Positions 9,878 to 18,585 of a stretch of 64,000 nt of DNA are shown here, piece after piece. The position numbers and the translations under genes were made by a program. Within the stretch, counting starts at the first letter, position 1, and every line of letters starts with the position of its first letter. Source of the stretch: Lysobacterales bacterium (GTDB taxonomy: Bacteria > Pseudomonadota > Gammaproteobacteria > Xanthomonadales > Xanthomonadaceae); contig JADCRD010000001.1 of the NCBI GenBank assembly GCA_014946745.1, positions 1,486,427 to 1,550,426 of the forward strand. The letters are read 5' to 3'. The notes beneath the pieces are model-generated. The model was not told the origin of the DNA. It did no database searches and worked only from the letters and a program-made list of their open reading frames with translations.

Positions 9878-9892
9878 TATAATGTATATTAT
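9878..9892 (+). promoter_or_regulatory. TATAAT box inside an AT-rich dyad
   Basis: A perfect TATAAT (9878-9883) sits in an island of AT-rich sequence in otherwise GC-rich DNA and overlaps the dyad ATAAT-GTAT-ATTAT (9879-9892). No good -35 element is present. An ATG begins at 9891, only 7 bases after the -10, which is the geometry of a leaderless transcript. The dyad could be an operator. Confidence 0.4.
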
Positions 9893-10169
9893 GTCCAACA
9901 TGCAGATCAGGGGCATGACCCTCGCCAAGTCATGCGCACACGAAAAGCTCTACCGAACTCGTGGCGCTGATTTCCCCGGTCCTCTTGCATGGCGAGCGAT
10001 CGCGGCCTTGTCCGGAATCGCCTTGCGCACGGTCTCGGGCTGGCGCCCGACGGACGTTCGGCCGCCGGGGTCGGAAGCCACACTGCACTTGGCGTGTGCA
10101 CGCCAGCCTCTGCCACGCGAGATTCGGCCGGAACTGCGAGAGCCAGGCGCTACACTCTGCGCCCCCTGA
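9891..10169 (+). CDS. Possible small HTH DNA-binding protein
   Basis: 92 codons starting MSNMQIRGMTLAKSC; an inner ATG at 9915 has the better ribosome binding site (CAGGGGC-like). The segment GPLAWRAIAALSGIALRTVSGWRP resembles a short helix-turn-helix with a recognition helix (LRTVSGWR), like small phage-type regulators of this order. It ends 19 bp before sua5. The neighbouring dyad over a TATAAT box would suit autoregulation. The rest of the 9741-10188 gap shows nothing else. It could also be chance coding. Confidence 0.35.
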   Translation: MSNMQIRGMTLAKSCAHEKLYRTRGADFPGPLAWRAIAALSGIALRTVSGWRPTDVRPPGSEATLHLACARQPLPREIRPELREPGATLCAP

Positions 10170-10188
10170 AGCCGCCCCCCAGGATTCG

Positions 10189-11154
10189 ATGAGCCGCACC
10201 TTGCCTGCCACCCCCGACGCCATTGCCGAAGCTGCCGCTGTGCTTCGCTCGGGCGGGCTTGTGGCGATGCCGACAGAGACCGTTTACGGCCTCGGCGCGC
10301 GCGCGCTCGATTCCGACGCCATCAAACGCATCTACGCCGCCAAGCAACGGCCGGCCACAAGCCCTCTGATCGCGCACGTGGACTCGATTGAGCAGGCGCG
10401 CAGCCTGCTGCTTGCGTGGCCGACAAGCGCACAGCGTCTGGCTGAAGCCTTCTGGCCCGGTCCGCTGACCCTGGTCTTGCCCAAGGCTGCGCATGTGCCG
10501 GATGCCTTGAGCGGCGGCGGTCCGCGTTTGGGTGTGCGACTGCCGGCACATCCCATGGCATTGGCGCTGATTCGAGCGCTGGGTGAGCCGATCGCGGCGC
10601 CCAGCGCCAACCGCTTCATGCAGCTTTCGCCGACGCGTGCCGAGCACGTGGAGCGCGGACTTGGCGATGCGGTCGACTTGATCCTCGACGGTGGTGACTG
10701 CGCTTACGGCATCGAGTCCACGGTCGTGCGTCTCGATCCGGATGGCGCCACCCTGCTCCGCCCCGGCGCCATTCCCGCTGCTCTCATCGAGCAAGTTCTG
10801 GGCGCTGCCCTGCGACGCGCCGTACCGGCCGATACCGCGCCCGGCATCGCGCAGGACTCGCCCGGTCTGCATCAACGCCACTATGCGCCGCGCACGCCGC
10901 TTTTCCTGTGGCAGCCCGGTCAGGCGCTACCGCCTGGACGGGGCGCCCTGCTGGCGCTGTCATCTGTGGATATTGAAGCCGCGCAACGAGTCCAGATGCC
11001 CAACGACGCTGCTGCCTACGCCCAGCGTCTGTATGCGGAGCTGCATGCGCTCGACGGTGCACAACTCGACTGGATCGCCGTGCAGGCCCCGCCCTCGGAT
11101 GCCGCGTGGGCAGCAGTACACGACCGCCTGCAACGCGCCACCCACATCGACTGA
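10189..11154 (+). CDS. sua5: L-threonylcarbamoyladenylate synthase, Sua5 type
   Basis: Makes threonylcarbamoyl-AMP from Thr, bicarbonate and ATP for the t6A37 modification of ANN-decoding tRNAs, in the cytoplasm. 321 residues starting MSRTLPATPDAIAEAAAVLRSG; the longer upstream frame is noncoding-like. The YrdC domain (about 5-190) shows GGLVAMPTETVYGLGARA, AAKQRPATSPLI, WPGPLTLVL, GVRLPAHP and AAPSANR. A linker with ESTVV, LLRPGAI and SPGLHQRHYAP leads to the Sua5 C-terminal domain (about 215-321), which distinguishes it from short TsaC. Its 3' end is partly duplicated downstream. Confidence 0.95.
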   Translation: MSRTLPATPDAIAEAAAVLRSGGLVAMPTETVYGLGARALDSDAIKRIYAAKQRPATSPLIAHVDSIEQARSLLLAWPTSAQRLAEAFWPGPLTLVLPKAAHVPDALSGGGPRLGVRLPAHPMALALIRALGEPIAAPSANRFMQLSPTRAEHVERGLGDAVDLILDGGDCAYGIESTVVRLDPDGATLLRPGAIPAALIEQVLGAALRRAVPADTAPGIAQDSPGLHQRHYAPRTPLFLWQPGQALPPGRGALLALSSVDIEAAQRVQMPNDAAAYAQRLYAELHALDGAQLDWIAVQAPPSDAAWAAVHDRLQRATHID

Positions 11155-11212
11155 ATCGGCACCCGGCCTGGCAACCTGTCGACCGACAACCCTGGCGCAG
11201 CGCGCGTTCTTC

Positions 11213-11372
11213 GTAGGTTGGCGCCGAGCGCAGCGAGGCCCAAGGTCGGGCGATCGGGATCGCCGCACGCACGAGCGCATTGCATGCGGTGGTCAACTCG
11301 GCGGCCCCCGAACCTCGCTCGCGTCGTCCAGTTCTCGCGGTGGTGGGCCGCGCTTCGCTTGGCCCAACCTAC
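11213..11372. repeat. REPIN/MITE-like inverted repeat pair
   Basis: The left arm begins GTAGGTTGGCGCCGAGCGCA and the right arm, read in reverse, begins GTAGGTTGGGCCAAGCGAAG. These imperfect arms of about 30 bp face each other across some 100 bp. This is a common kind of extragenic palindromic repeat in gammaproteobacteria. It sits exactly between the sua5 3' end and its duplicate copy. Confidence 0.7.
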
Positions 11373-11378
11373 AAGAGC

Positions 11379-11490
11379 ACTGCACGCCTTGGACAGTGCG
11401 GCTCTGGATTGGATCGCGGTTGAAGCACCCCCAGCAGATGCCTCCTGGGCCGCCGTGCACGACCGTCTGCTGCGCGCCACCTACGTCGAC
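11379..11490 (+). pseudogene. Duplicated 3' end of sua5
   Basis: Translates as LHALDSAALDWIAVEAPPAD...WAAVHDRLLRATYVD, nearly the same as the last 37 residues of Sua5 (LHALDGAQLDWIAVQAPPSD...WAAVHDRLQRATHID). Third-position differences are many, so the copy is old or diverged. It has no start and lies between the REPIN-like repeat and the first BNR gene. Confidence 0.8.
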
Positions 11491-11574
11491 TTAAGGGCCC
11501 TACCTGCCCTTCGACACTTGAGCCCGATCACGCGGCCGGTACGCTCGTGGTTCGCTTCGAACCGGGACCCATGC

Positions 11575-14500
11575 ATGATCCGCCACGCTTTGTGCCTGCT
11601 GCTCGTTGTCTGCCCTGCCCTTGCTGCGACTGCCAAGGACACGCCTTCCACGCCGATGTCGGCGCCGACCTTCAAGGGTCTTGCACTGCGCGGCGTCGGC
11701 CCCGCGCTGATGTCCGGGCGCATCGCCCACATCGAGTTCGAGCCCGGTGACCCTGCGACCTGGTATGTCGCGGTGGGCTCGGGCGGCGTGTGGAAGACGG
11801 TCAACGCCGGCACCACCTGGACGCCGATTTTCGACGCGCAGGCCTCGTACTCCATCGGCACGCTGGCGATCGACCCCTCGAACACCTCGGTGCTCTACGT
11901 CGGCACCGGCGAAGACGTCGGCGGCCGCCATGTGGGCTACGGCGACGGCGTGTATCGCAGCCGCGACGGCGGCGCCAACTGGGAGAACATCGGGCTCAAG
12001 GGCTCCGAGCACATCGCCCGGATTCTGGTGCATCCGAAAGCGCCGGACACCCTGTTCGTGGCCGCGCAGGGGCCGCTGTGGAATCAGGGCGGCGAACGCG
12101 GCTTCTACCGCACCGAGGACGGCGGCAAGACCTGGCAGCGCACGCTGGGCGACGATGCCTGGACCGGCGTGACCGACATCGTCATGGACCCGCGCAACCC
12201 AGACCGGATCTACGCCGCCACCTGGCAGCGCCACCGCAGCGTGGCCGCCTACATGGGCGGCGGGCCGAACTCCGGCCTGCACCGCTCGGAAGACGGCGGC
12301 AAGACCTGGACGAAACTGGCACAGGGCCTGCCCGACGGCAGCATGGGCAAAATCGGGCTGGCGATCTCGCCGCACGAGCCCGACACCGTCTATGCCGCGA
12401 TCGAACTCGACCGCCGCACCGGCGGCATCTGGCGCAGCACCGATCGCGGCGCCACCTGGGAGAAGCGCTCCGATACCGTTTCCAGCGGCACCGGCCCGCA
12501 CTACTACCAGGAGCTCTACGCCAGCCCGCACCACTCGGGCCGCATCTACCTGATGAGCAACACGACCATGATCTCGCACGACGGCGGCGCGACCTTTGTG
12601 CCGCTGAACAACGAGCACAAGCACGTCGACGACCACGCCATCGCCTTCCGCCCCGACGACCCCGACTACGTGATGATCGGCTCGGACGGCGGCCTGTACG
12701 AATCCTTCGACGACACCAAGACCTGGCGCTACATCGCCAACCTGCCGGTGACGCAGTTCTACAAGGTCGCGGTCGACGACGACCAGCCCTTCTACAACAT
12801 CTACGGCGGCACCCAGGACAACAACACCCAGGGCGGGCCCTCGCGCACCGACACCATCCACGGCATCCGCAACTCCGACTGGTTCATCACCCTGTTCGGC
12901 GATGGCCACCAGCCAGCGACCGAGCCCGGCAACCCCGACATCGTCTATTCGCACTGGCAGCAGGGCAATCTCGCGCGCTACGACCGCAAGGTCGGTGAGC
13001 TGGTCTACATCCAGCCGCAGCCCGGCCCGAACGACCCGCCGGAGCGCTTCAACTGGGACGCGCCGATCCTCGTCAGCCCGCACGCGCCGACGCGGCTGTA
13101 CCACGCCTCGCAGCGCGTCTGGCGTTCGGACAACCGCGGCGACACCTGGACGCCGATCTCCGGCGACCTCACCCGCAACGAAGACCGCCTGCGTCTGCCG
13201 CTGATGGGCCGCCAGCAGAGCTGGGACGCCGCCTGGGACATGTACGCCATGTCCTACTTCAACAGCATCACCTCGCTGTCGGAATCGCCGAAGCAGGCCG
13301 GCCTGCTGTATGTCGGCACGGACGACGGCCTGATCCAGATCTCCGAGAACGGCGGTGAAAGCTGGCGCGGGATCGAAGTCAGCAAGCTGCCCGGCGTGCC
13401 GGCCCGCGCCTTCGTCAACGACATCAAGGCCGACCTGCACGACGCCGACACGGTGTACGTCGCCCTCGACAACCACAAGGAAGGCGACTTCAAGCCCTAC
13501 CTGCTGAAGAGCAGCGACCGCGGCCGCAGCTGGCGCTCGATCAGCGGCGACCTGCCGGAACGCCATCTGGTGTGGCGCGTGGTGCAGGATCACATCAAGC
13601 CCGAGCTGCTGTTCGCTGCCACCGAATTCGGCCTGTTCTTCAGCCCGGATGCCGGCACGCGCTGGATCGAGCTGGAGGGCGGCGTGCCGACGATTTCGTT
13701 CCGCGACCTCGCGATCCAGAAGCGCGAGAACGATCTGGTCGGCGCCACCTTCGGCCGCGGCTTCTTCGTACTCGACGACTACTCGCCGCTGCGCCAGGTC
13801 GACGACGCCCTGCTGCAGCGCGAAGCCGCCCTGTTCGCCCCGCGCCGGGCCTGGTGGTACATCGAGCGCACCCCGCTGGGCTTCGGTGAAAAGGCCACGC
13901 AGGGCCACGCCTTCTACACCGCACCCAACCCTGCTTTCGGCGCCACCTTCACCTATTACCTGCGCGATGGCCTGACCTCCCGCACGAAGAAACGCCAGGA
14001 ACAGGAGAAGCCGCTGATCGCCAAGGGCGAAGACACGCCCTTCCCCGGCTGGCCCGCGATCGAAGCCGAACAGCAGGAAGCCGACCCCGCCATCCTGCTC
14101 ACCGTGCGCGACGATCAAGGCCAGGTCGTACGGCGCATCGCCAATGCCCCCACGGCCAAGGGCTTCCACCGCGTCACCTGGGACCTGCGCACCCCGCCCA
14201 CGCAGGCGATCGGTGCACAGGGTGACTACTTCTCGCCGGATGCGACGGGCCACCTCGTCGCGCCGGGCACCTACACCGCCGAGCTGTCGCAGCGCGTCGA
14301 TGGCGTGGTGACTCCGCTGGCCGGCCCGGTCGAAGTGCAGGTCGAGCGCATGACCCAAGGCAGCCTGCCCGGCGCGGAGCCGGCCGCGGTGGTCGCCTTC
14401 TGGGCGCGCATCGACGGCCTGCAGCGCAAGGCGACCGCGCTGTCGCTCGCCCTGCCCAGCCTGCAGCAACACATGACTCTGCTGGCCCAAGCGCTGGAGC

Positions 14501-14853
14501 GCACGCGCTCGGCGCCGAGCACGCTGGACGCCGAGTTCGATGCGCTGCGCAAGCAGGTGTACGCAATCAATCGCGCGGTGAACGGTGTGCCCGAAGCCGC
14601 AGAAGCGGTGGGCCACCTGCGCGCGCCGGGCCTGAACGAGCGCCTGTTCGTCGCCCAGATGGGCACACAGCTCTCCACCTACGGGCCAACGCCTAGTCAC
14701 GAGCAGAGCCTGGCTTTGGCGGAGCAGGCGTACGCGGAAATCCGCACCGACTGGGTCGACCTCACCGAACGCCGCCTGCCCGCGTTCGAGCGCGCTTTGG
14801 TCGAAGCGGGAGCGCCGTGGGTACCGGGGATGCCGCTGTCGATTCTGGAGTGA
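11575..14853 (+). CDS. Secreted BNR/sortilin-like beta-propeller protein (first of two paralogues)
   Basis: 1092 residues. I chose the ATG at 11575 because it gives a signal peptide (MIRHALCLLLVVCPALAATAK). The body holds many Asp-box/BNR motifs S/T-x-D-x-G-x-x-W (RSRDGGANWENI, RTEDGGKTWQRT, RSEDGGKTWTKL, RSTDRGATWEKR, KSSDRGRSWRSI), which fold as large WD40-like propellers of the VPS10/sortilin and glycosyl-hydrolase type. The C-terminal third (about 770-1092) has a Gln/Glu-rich insert (TKKRQEQEK) and helical segments. Such proteins are annotated as glycosyl hydrolase or sialidase-like, but no proven catalytic centre is visible; binding or peptide handling in the periplasm is equally possible. 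A paralogue follows 534 bp downstream. Confidence 0.88.
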   Translation: MIRHALCLLLVVCPALAATAKDTPSTPMSAPTFKGLALRGVGPALMSGRIAHIEFEPGDPATWYVAVGSGGVWKTVNAGTTWTPIFDAQASYSIGTLAIDPSNTSVLYVGTGEDVGGRHVGYGDGVYRSRDGGANWENIGLKGSEHIARILVHPKAPDTLFVAAQGPLWNQGGERGFYRTEDGGKTWQRTLGDDAWTGVTDIVMDPRNPDRIYAATWQRHRSVAAYMGGGPNSGLHRSEDGGKTWTKLAQGLPDGSMGKIGLAISPHEPDTVYAAIELDRRTGGIWRSTDRGATWEKRSDTVSSGTGPHYYQELYASPHHSGRIYLMSNTTMISHDGGATFVPLNNEHKHVDDHAIAFRPDDPDYVMIGSDGGLYESFDDTKTWRYIANLPVTQFYKVAVDDDQPFYNIYGGTQDNNTQGGPSRTDTIHGIRNSDWFITLFGDGHQPATEPGNPDIVYSHWQQGNLARYDRKVGELVYIQPQPGPNDPPERFNWDAPILVSPHAPTRLYHASQRVWRSDNRGDTWTPISGDLTRNEDRLRLPLMGRQQSWDAAWDMYAMSYFNSITSLSESPKQAGLLYVGTDDGLIQISENGGESWRGIEVSKLPGVPARAFVNDIKADLHDADTVYVALDNHKEGDFKPYLLKSSDRGRSWRSISGDLPERHLVWRVVQDHIKPELLFAATEFGLFFSPDAGTRWIELEGGVPTISFRDLAIQKRENDLVGATFGRGFFVLDDYSPLRQVDDALLQREAALFAPRRAWWYIERTPLGFGEKATQGHAFYTAPNPAFGATFTYYLRDGLTSRTKKRQEQEKPLIAKGEDTPFPGWPAIEAEQQEADPAILLTVRDDQGQVVRRIANAPTAKGFHRVTWDLRTPPTQAIGAQGDYFSPDATGHLVAPGTYTAELSQRVDGVVTPLAGPVEVQVERMTQGSLPGAEPAAVVAFWARIDGLQRKATALSLALPSLQQHMTLLAQALERTRSAPSTLDAEFDALRKQVYAINRAVNGVPEAAEAVGHLRAPGLNERLFVAQMGTQLSTYGPTPSHEQSLALAEQAYAEIRTDWVDLTERRLPAFERALVEAGAPWVPGMPLSILE

Positions 14854-14869
14854 GCAGCCCGCTTCTGAG

Positions 14870-15270
14870 CCCCTCTCGCTCGGAGGGAAGGGATGCGTTC
14901 CGGTTTAGCCCCTCTCCCCTTGAGGGAGAGGGGTTGGGGAGAGGGGGAGAAACCTCGCCGCAAGCGTTCCACCCCTCTCCCCCAGCCCCTCTCCCTCAAG
15001 GGGAGAGGGGAGCAAACGCTTGGCTCCGGCTCATCGGGCATCAACGGTAGAGGGGAGCAAAGCTCGCCCAGCCCTACGACATCGCCCGCTTGTAAGCCCC
15101 TCTCCCCCGGAGGGAGAGGGGTTGGGGAGAGGGGGACAACTCTCGCCGGAAGCCTTCTACCCCTCTCCCCCGACCCCGCCTTCGCTTCGCTCGGGCTCAC
15201 CGGGCCTCAAGCGCCCACCGGGCGCTTGAAGGCGGCCCGCTTCGCCCCACAAGGGGAGAGGGGAGCGACG
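14870..15270. repeat. Cluster of GC-rich inverted repeats between the BNR genes
   Basis: At least four related blocks of the type CCCCTCTCCCTTGAGGGAG followed by AGGGGTTGGGGAGAGGGG occur in alternating orientation (about 14905-14950, 14970-15015, 15095-15140, 15160-15265). There is also a small hairpin AAGCGCCC-ACC-GGGCGCTT at 15219-15237. They could form strong stems that end or attenuate transcription from the upstream gene. No coding sequence is seen in 14854-15387. Confidence 0.75.
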
Positions 15271-15387
15271 CCATGCGTCGTGGTCAGAAGACCAGCACTT
15301 GCCACACGCCCCCCCATCTGCGAAACACCACACCACCCTGCCCCGCACCGCCACCCTGCCCTCGCACCGCCGCCCGGAGACCCATCG

Positions 15388-18300
15388 ATGCGCACTGCCC
15401 CCTGGATCGGACCCCTGCTGCTGCTCTGCCTCGCCGCACCCACGCACGCAGCACGGCCCACTCCCGGCGCGCCCAGCACGCCCGAGCAGCGCGAAGCCGC
15501 GTGGCAGCAACATCAGCAGATGCAGGACGCATCGATCTTCAAAGGCCTGAGCTGGCGCAGCATCGGCCCCACCGGGCAAGGCGGGCGCGTGGTGGATCTG
15601 GCTTCGGTGCCCGGCCAGCCCTACACCTTCTACGTGGCCTATGCGACCGGCGGCGTGTGGAAGACCACCAACAACGGCGGCAGCTTCGAGCCCCTCACCG
15701 ATCAGCTGCCGAACACCGTGATCGGCGCGATCGCAGTCGACCCGTCCAAGCCCGAAACCCTGTGGATCGGCGCCGGCGAGCCCAATGCCGCGCGCTCCAA
15801 CTACGGCGGCCACGGCGTGTTCGTCAGCCACGACGGCGGCAAGAGCTTCGCGCGCAAGGGCCTCACTGGCACCGACCGCATTGCCGAAATCCTCGTCGAC
15901 CCGCGCGACAGCCAGCGCGTGATCGTGGCCGCTGCCGGCAAGCTCTACACGCCCGGCGGCCAGCGCGGCATTTTCCTGAGCGAAGACGGCGGCGACAGCT
16001 GGACGCAGGTGCTGAAACCGAACGACGACTGGACCGGCGCCAGCGACCTCGTCATCGACCCCACCCGCCCCGACGTGCTCTACGCCGCGCTGTGGACCCG
16101 CACGCGCACGCCGTGGCAGTTCACTGAAAGCGGCGATGGCTCGGGCATCTACAAATCCGAAGACGGCGGCCGCAGCTGGCGCGAGCTTGCCGGTGGCCTG
16201 CCGCAGGATGTTGGTGTGGGCCGCATTGGCCTCGCCATCGCCGCCAGCCAGCCCGACAACGTCTACGCCAGCATCGACCACTGGGCCGAACTGCCCGAAG
16301 CCCTGCGCGACCTAGGCGACCGCCCGCTCTCACCGCAGCGCCTGCGCGCGATGAGCAAAGACGAATTCCTCAAGCAGGACCCCGAAGAAATCGAGCGCTT
16401 CATCCGCGGCGCCGACCTGCCGGTCGAGCTCGATGCCGCGTCCCTGCTCGCACAAGTGCGCGACGGCTCCATCACCCTCGAACAACTGCTCAGCCGCCTC
16501 GAAGACGGCAACGCCGCCCTGTTCGACAACCCCGCCTGGGGCCACACCGTCTGGCGCAGCGACGACGGCGGCGCGAGCTGGCGCCGCACGCACGACGAAC
16601 CCATCCGCGAAGTCACCTACACCTACGGCTACTACTTCGGCGAGATCGCGGTTGACCCCAGCGACGCCGAGCGCGTTTACACCATGGGCGTGCCGCTGAT
16701 CGTCTCCTCTGACGGAGGCAAGACCTGGTCCGGCTACACCAACCACCCCAGCGTGCACGTCGACTACCAGGCGATGTGGATCGACCCCAACTTCCCGCAG
16801 CGCATCGTGGTGGGCAACGACGGCGGGCTGGACGTGAGCTATGACGCCGGCATCACCTGGCGCCGCCTCGATGCCCAACCGCTCGGCCAGTTCTACACCA
16901 TCTACGCCGACATGGCCGAGCCCTACAACGTCTACGGCGGCATGCAGGACAACGGCACCTGGAAAGGCAGCAGCCGCACGCGCTGGGAGCTGGGCGAAGA
17001 CTGGTCGCCGATCAACGGCGGCGACGGCATGTGGGTGGCGGTGGACGATGAATCCGGCGACACCTACACCGGCTACCAGTTCGGCTACTACACCCGCATC
17101 GACAGCGCCGGCAAACGCCACGAGGTGCGCCCGCGCGCAGCGCTCAACGAGCCCCTGCTGCGCTACAACTGGAGCACGCCGGTGATCCTCTCGCCGCACG
17201 ACGCGCGCACCGTCTACATGGCCAGCAACCGCCTGTACCGCAGCTTCGACCGCGGCCGCAGCTGGGCCGCCATCAGCCCCGACATGACGAGCTCGAAAGA
17301 GCGCGGCAACGTGCCCTTCGCCACCATCACCAGCCTGTCCGAATCGCCCCTGCACTTCGGCCGCCTGGGCGTAGGCACCGACGACGGCCACGTGCACGTC
17401 AGCACCGACGGCGGCGTGCGCTGGCAGCAGGTGGATGCCGCCCTGCCCGCCGACCGCTGGGTGAGCCGCATCGAACTCTCGCGCCACAGCAGCGAGCGCA
17501 TCTACCTCAGCTTGAACGGCTACCGGCAAGACGACGACCGCGTCTACCTGTACCGCAGCGACGACTTCGGCGCGAGCTGGCAGTCGATTGCCGAGGGCCT
17601 ACCCGCCGAGCCCGTCAACGTGATCCGCGAGGACACCGTCAACCAGGATCTGCTCTATGTCGGCACCGACCGCGGCGTGTACGCCAGCCTGGACCGCGGC
17701 CGCAGCTGGCAGGCGCTGGACGGCGGCCTGCCCAACGTGCCGGTGCACGACCTGTTCGTACACCCGCGCGACCGCGAACTGATCGCCGGCACCCACGGCC
17801 GCAGCGCCTGGATCGTCGACGTGCTGCCGGTGCAGCAGCTCAGCAGTGAGGTGCGCAACAGCGCCGTGCACCTGTTCCACATCGACGACCTCAAGGCCTC
17901 ACGCGACTGGCGCCGCCGCCCCGACCCCTGGTTCGACCGCCCGGAACACCTGCCCGAACTCACCGGCACCTACTGGGCCAAAGCCGCCGGCCCCGTGCGC
18001 TTCCGCCTGCTGGATGAGAAAGACCGCCCGCTCGCCACCTTCGAGCGTGAGGCGCAGGTAGGCCTGAACAGCTTCAGCTGGAACCTGGCCCTGGACGCCG
18101 AACTCACCCTCGCCGCCGAAAAGCAGGCCCTGCGAGCCCTGGACGCCGACAAGCGCGATGAGCGGAAGCACCAGCCCTATGCGGAATCCCAGCGCCTGGG
18201 GCATCGGCTGTATCCGGTGCCGGGCAAGTACACGCTGGAGATTGCCCATGCCAACACGACCAGCCGCAGTGGGTTCGAGATCAAGCCGCCGAAACCGCAG

Positions 18301-18426
18301 GACCCGCGCTGGACGCCGGCTTACAAGCTGCGCGGCGACGATGGGGAGGGGCGGCATCAGGATGAAGAGCGGCCGCATCCGCGGGCTTGGGCGCGGGGGC
18401 GGGGGTTTGCTATGCCGGGGAAGTAG
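15388..18426 (+). CDS. Secreted BNR/sortilin-like beta-propeller protein (second paralogue)
   Basis: 1012 residues with signal peptide MRTAPWIGPLLLLCLAAPTHA; CCGGAGACCCATCG precedes the ATG. Asp-box repeats recur (KTTNNGGSF, SHDGGKSF, SEDGGDSWTQ, SEDGGRSWRE, SDDGGASWRR, SSDGGKTWSG, SFDRGRSWAA, SDDFGASWQS). It shares the segment [FY]NxYGG-x-QDN with its upstream paralogue, which points to tandem duplication followed by divergence. About residues 300-390 form a helical, acidic insert (SKDEFLKQDPEEIERF) absent from the first copy. The chain ends in a short basic tail after a beta-sandwich-like segment. Probably periplasmic or outer-surface; substrate unknown. Confidence 0.88.
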   Translation: MRTAPWIGPLLLLCLAAPTHAARPTPGAPSTPEQREAAWQQHQQMQDASIFKGLSWRSIGPTGQGGRVVDLASVPGQPYTFYVAYATGGVWKTTNNGGSFEPLTDQLPNTVIGAIAVDPSKPETLWIGAGEPNAARSNYGGHGVFVSHDGGKSFARKGLTGTDRIAEILVDPRDSQRVIVAAAGKLYTPGGQRGIFLSEDGGDSWTQVLKPNDDWTGASDLVIDPTRPDVLYAALWTRTRTPWQFTESGDGSGIYKSEDGGRSWRELAGGLPQDVGVGRIGLAIAASQPDNVYASIDHWAELPEALRDLGDRPLSPQRLRAMSKDEFLKQDPEEIERFIRGADLPVELDAASLLAQVRDGSITLEQLLSRLEDGNAALFDNPAWGHTVWRSDDGGASWRRTHDEPIREVTYTYGYYFGEIAVDPSDAERVYTMGVPLIVSSDGGKTWSGYTNHPSVHVDYQAMWIDPNFPQRIVVGNDGGLDVSYDAGITWRRLDAQPLGQFYTIYADMAEPYNVYGGMQDNGTWKGSSRTRWELGEDWSPINGGDGMWVAVDDESGDTYTGYQFGYYTRIDSAGKRHEVRPRAALNEPLLRYNWSTPVILSPHDARTVYMASNRLYRSFDRGRSWAAISPDMTSSKERGNVPFATITSLSESPLHFGRLGVGTDDGHVHVSTDGGVRWQQVDAALPADRWVSRIELSRHSSERIYLSLNGYRQDDDRVYLYRSDDFGASWQSIAEGLPAEPVNVIREDTVNQDLLYVGTDRGVYASLDRGRSWQALDGGLPNVPVHDLFVHPRDRELIAGTHGRSAWIVDVLPVQQLSSEVRNSAVHLFHIDDLKASRDWRRRPDPWFDRPEHLPELTGTYWAKAAGPVRFRLLDEKDRPLATFEREAQVGLNSFSWNLALDAELTLAAEKQALRALDADKRDERKHQPYAESQRLGHRLYPVPGKYTLEIAHANTTSRSGFEIKPPKPQDPRWTPAYKLRGDDGEGRHQDEERPHPRAWARGRGFAMPGK

Positions 18427-18585
18427 GGGCTGACTGATTCCTGTTCGCCATAGCGCGTTGCTCGACGATGCGCATTCTTGGAGGCTGTGCGAACGCCCAA
18501 GCTTTGCAATACCTCATGCCACGACTGGATTCTCGATACGGCACCTTTTGCTGAGCTCTCGAACTCAAGGCGCGGAGAAATAGAA

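Noticed and set aside
11500-14700. 1066-codon minus-strand open frame antisense to the first BNR gene
   Set aside because: The sense frame has a signal peptide and clear Asp-box repeats; the antisense frame has none and is a codon-bias shadow.
18478-18585. ATG at 18478 as the start of the OLD nuclease
   Set aside because: It adds 36 residues unrelated to the family N-terminus; the TTG at 18586 has GGAG at 8 bases and begins at the conserved KLKSVTVENF segment.
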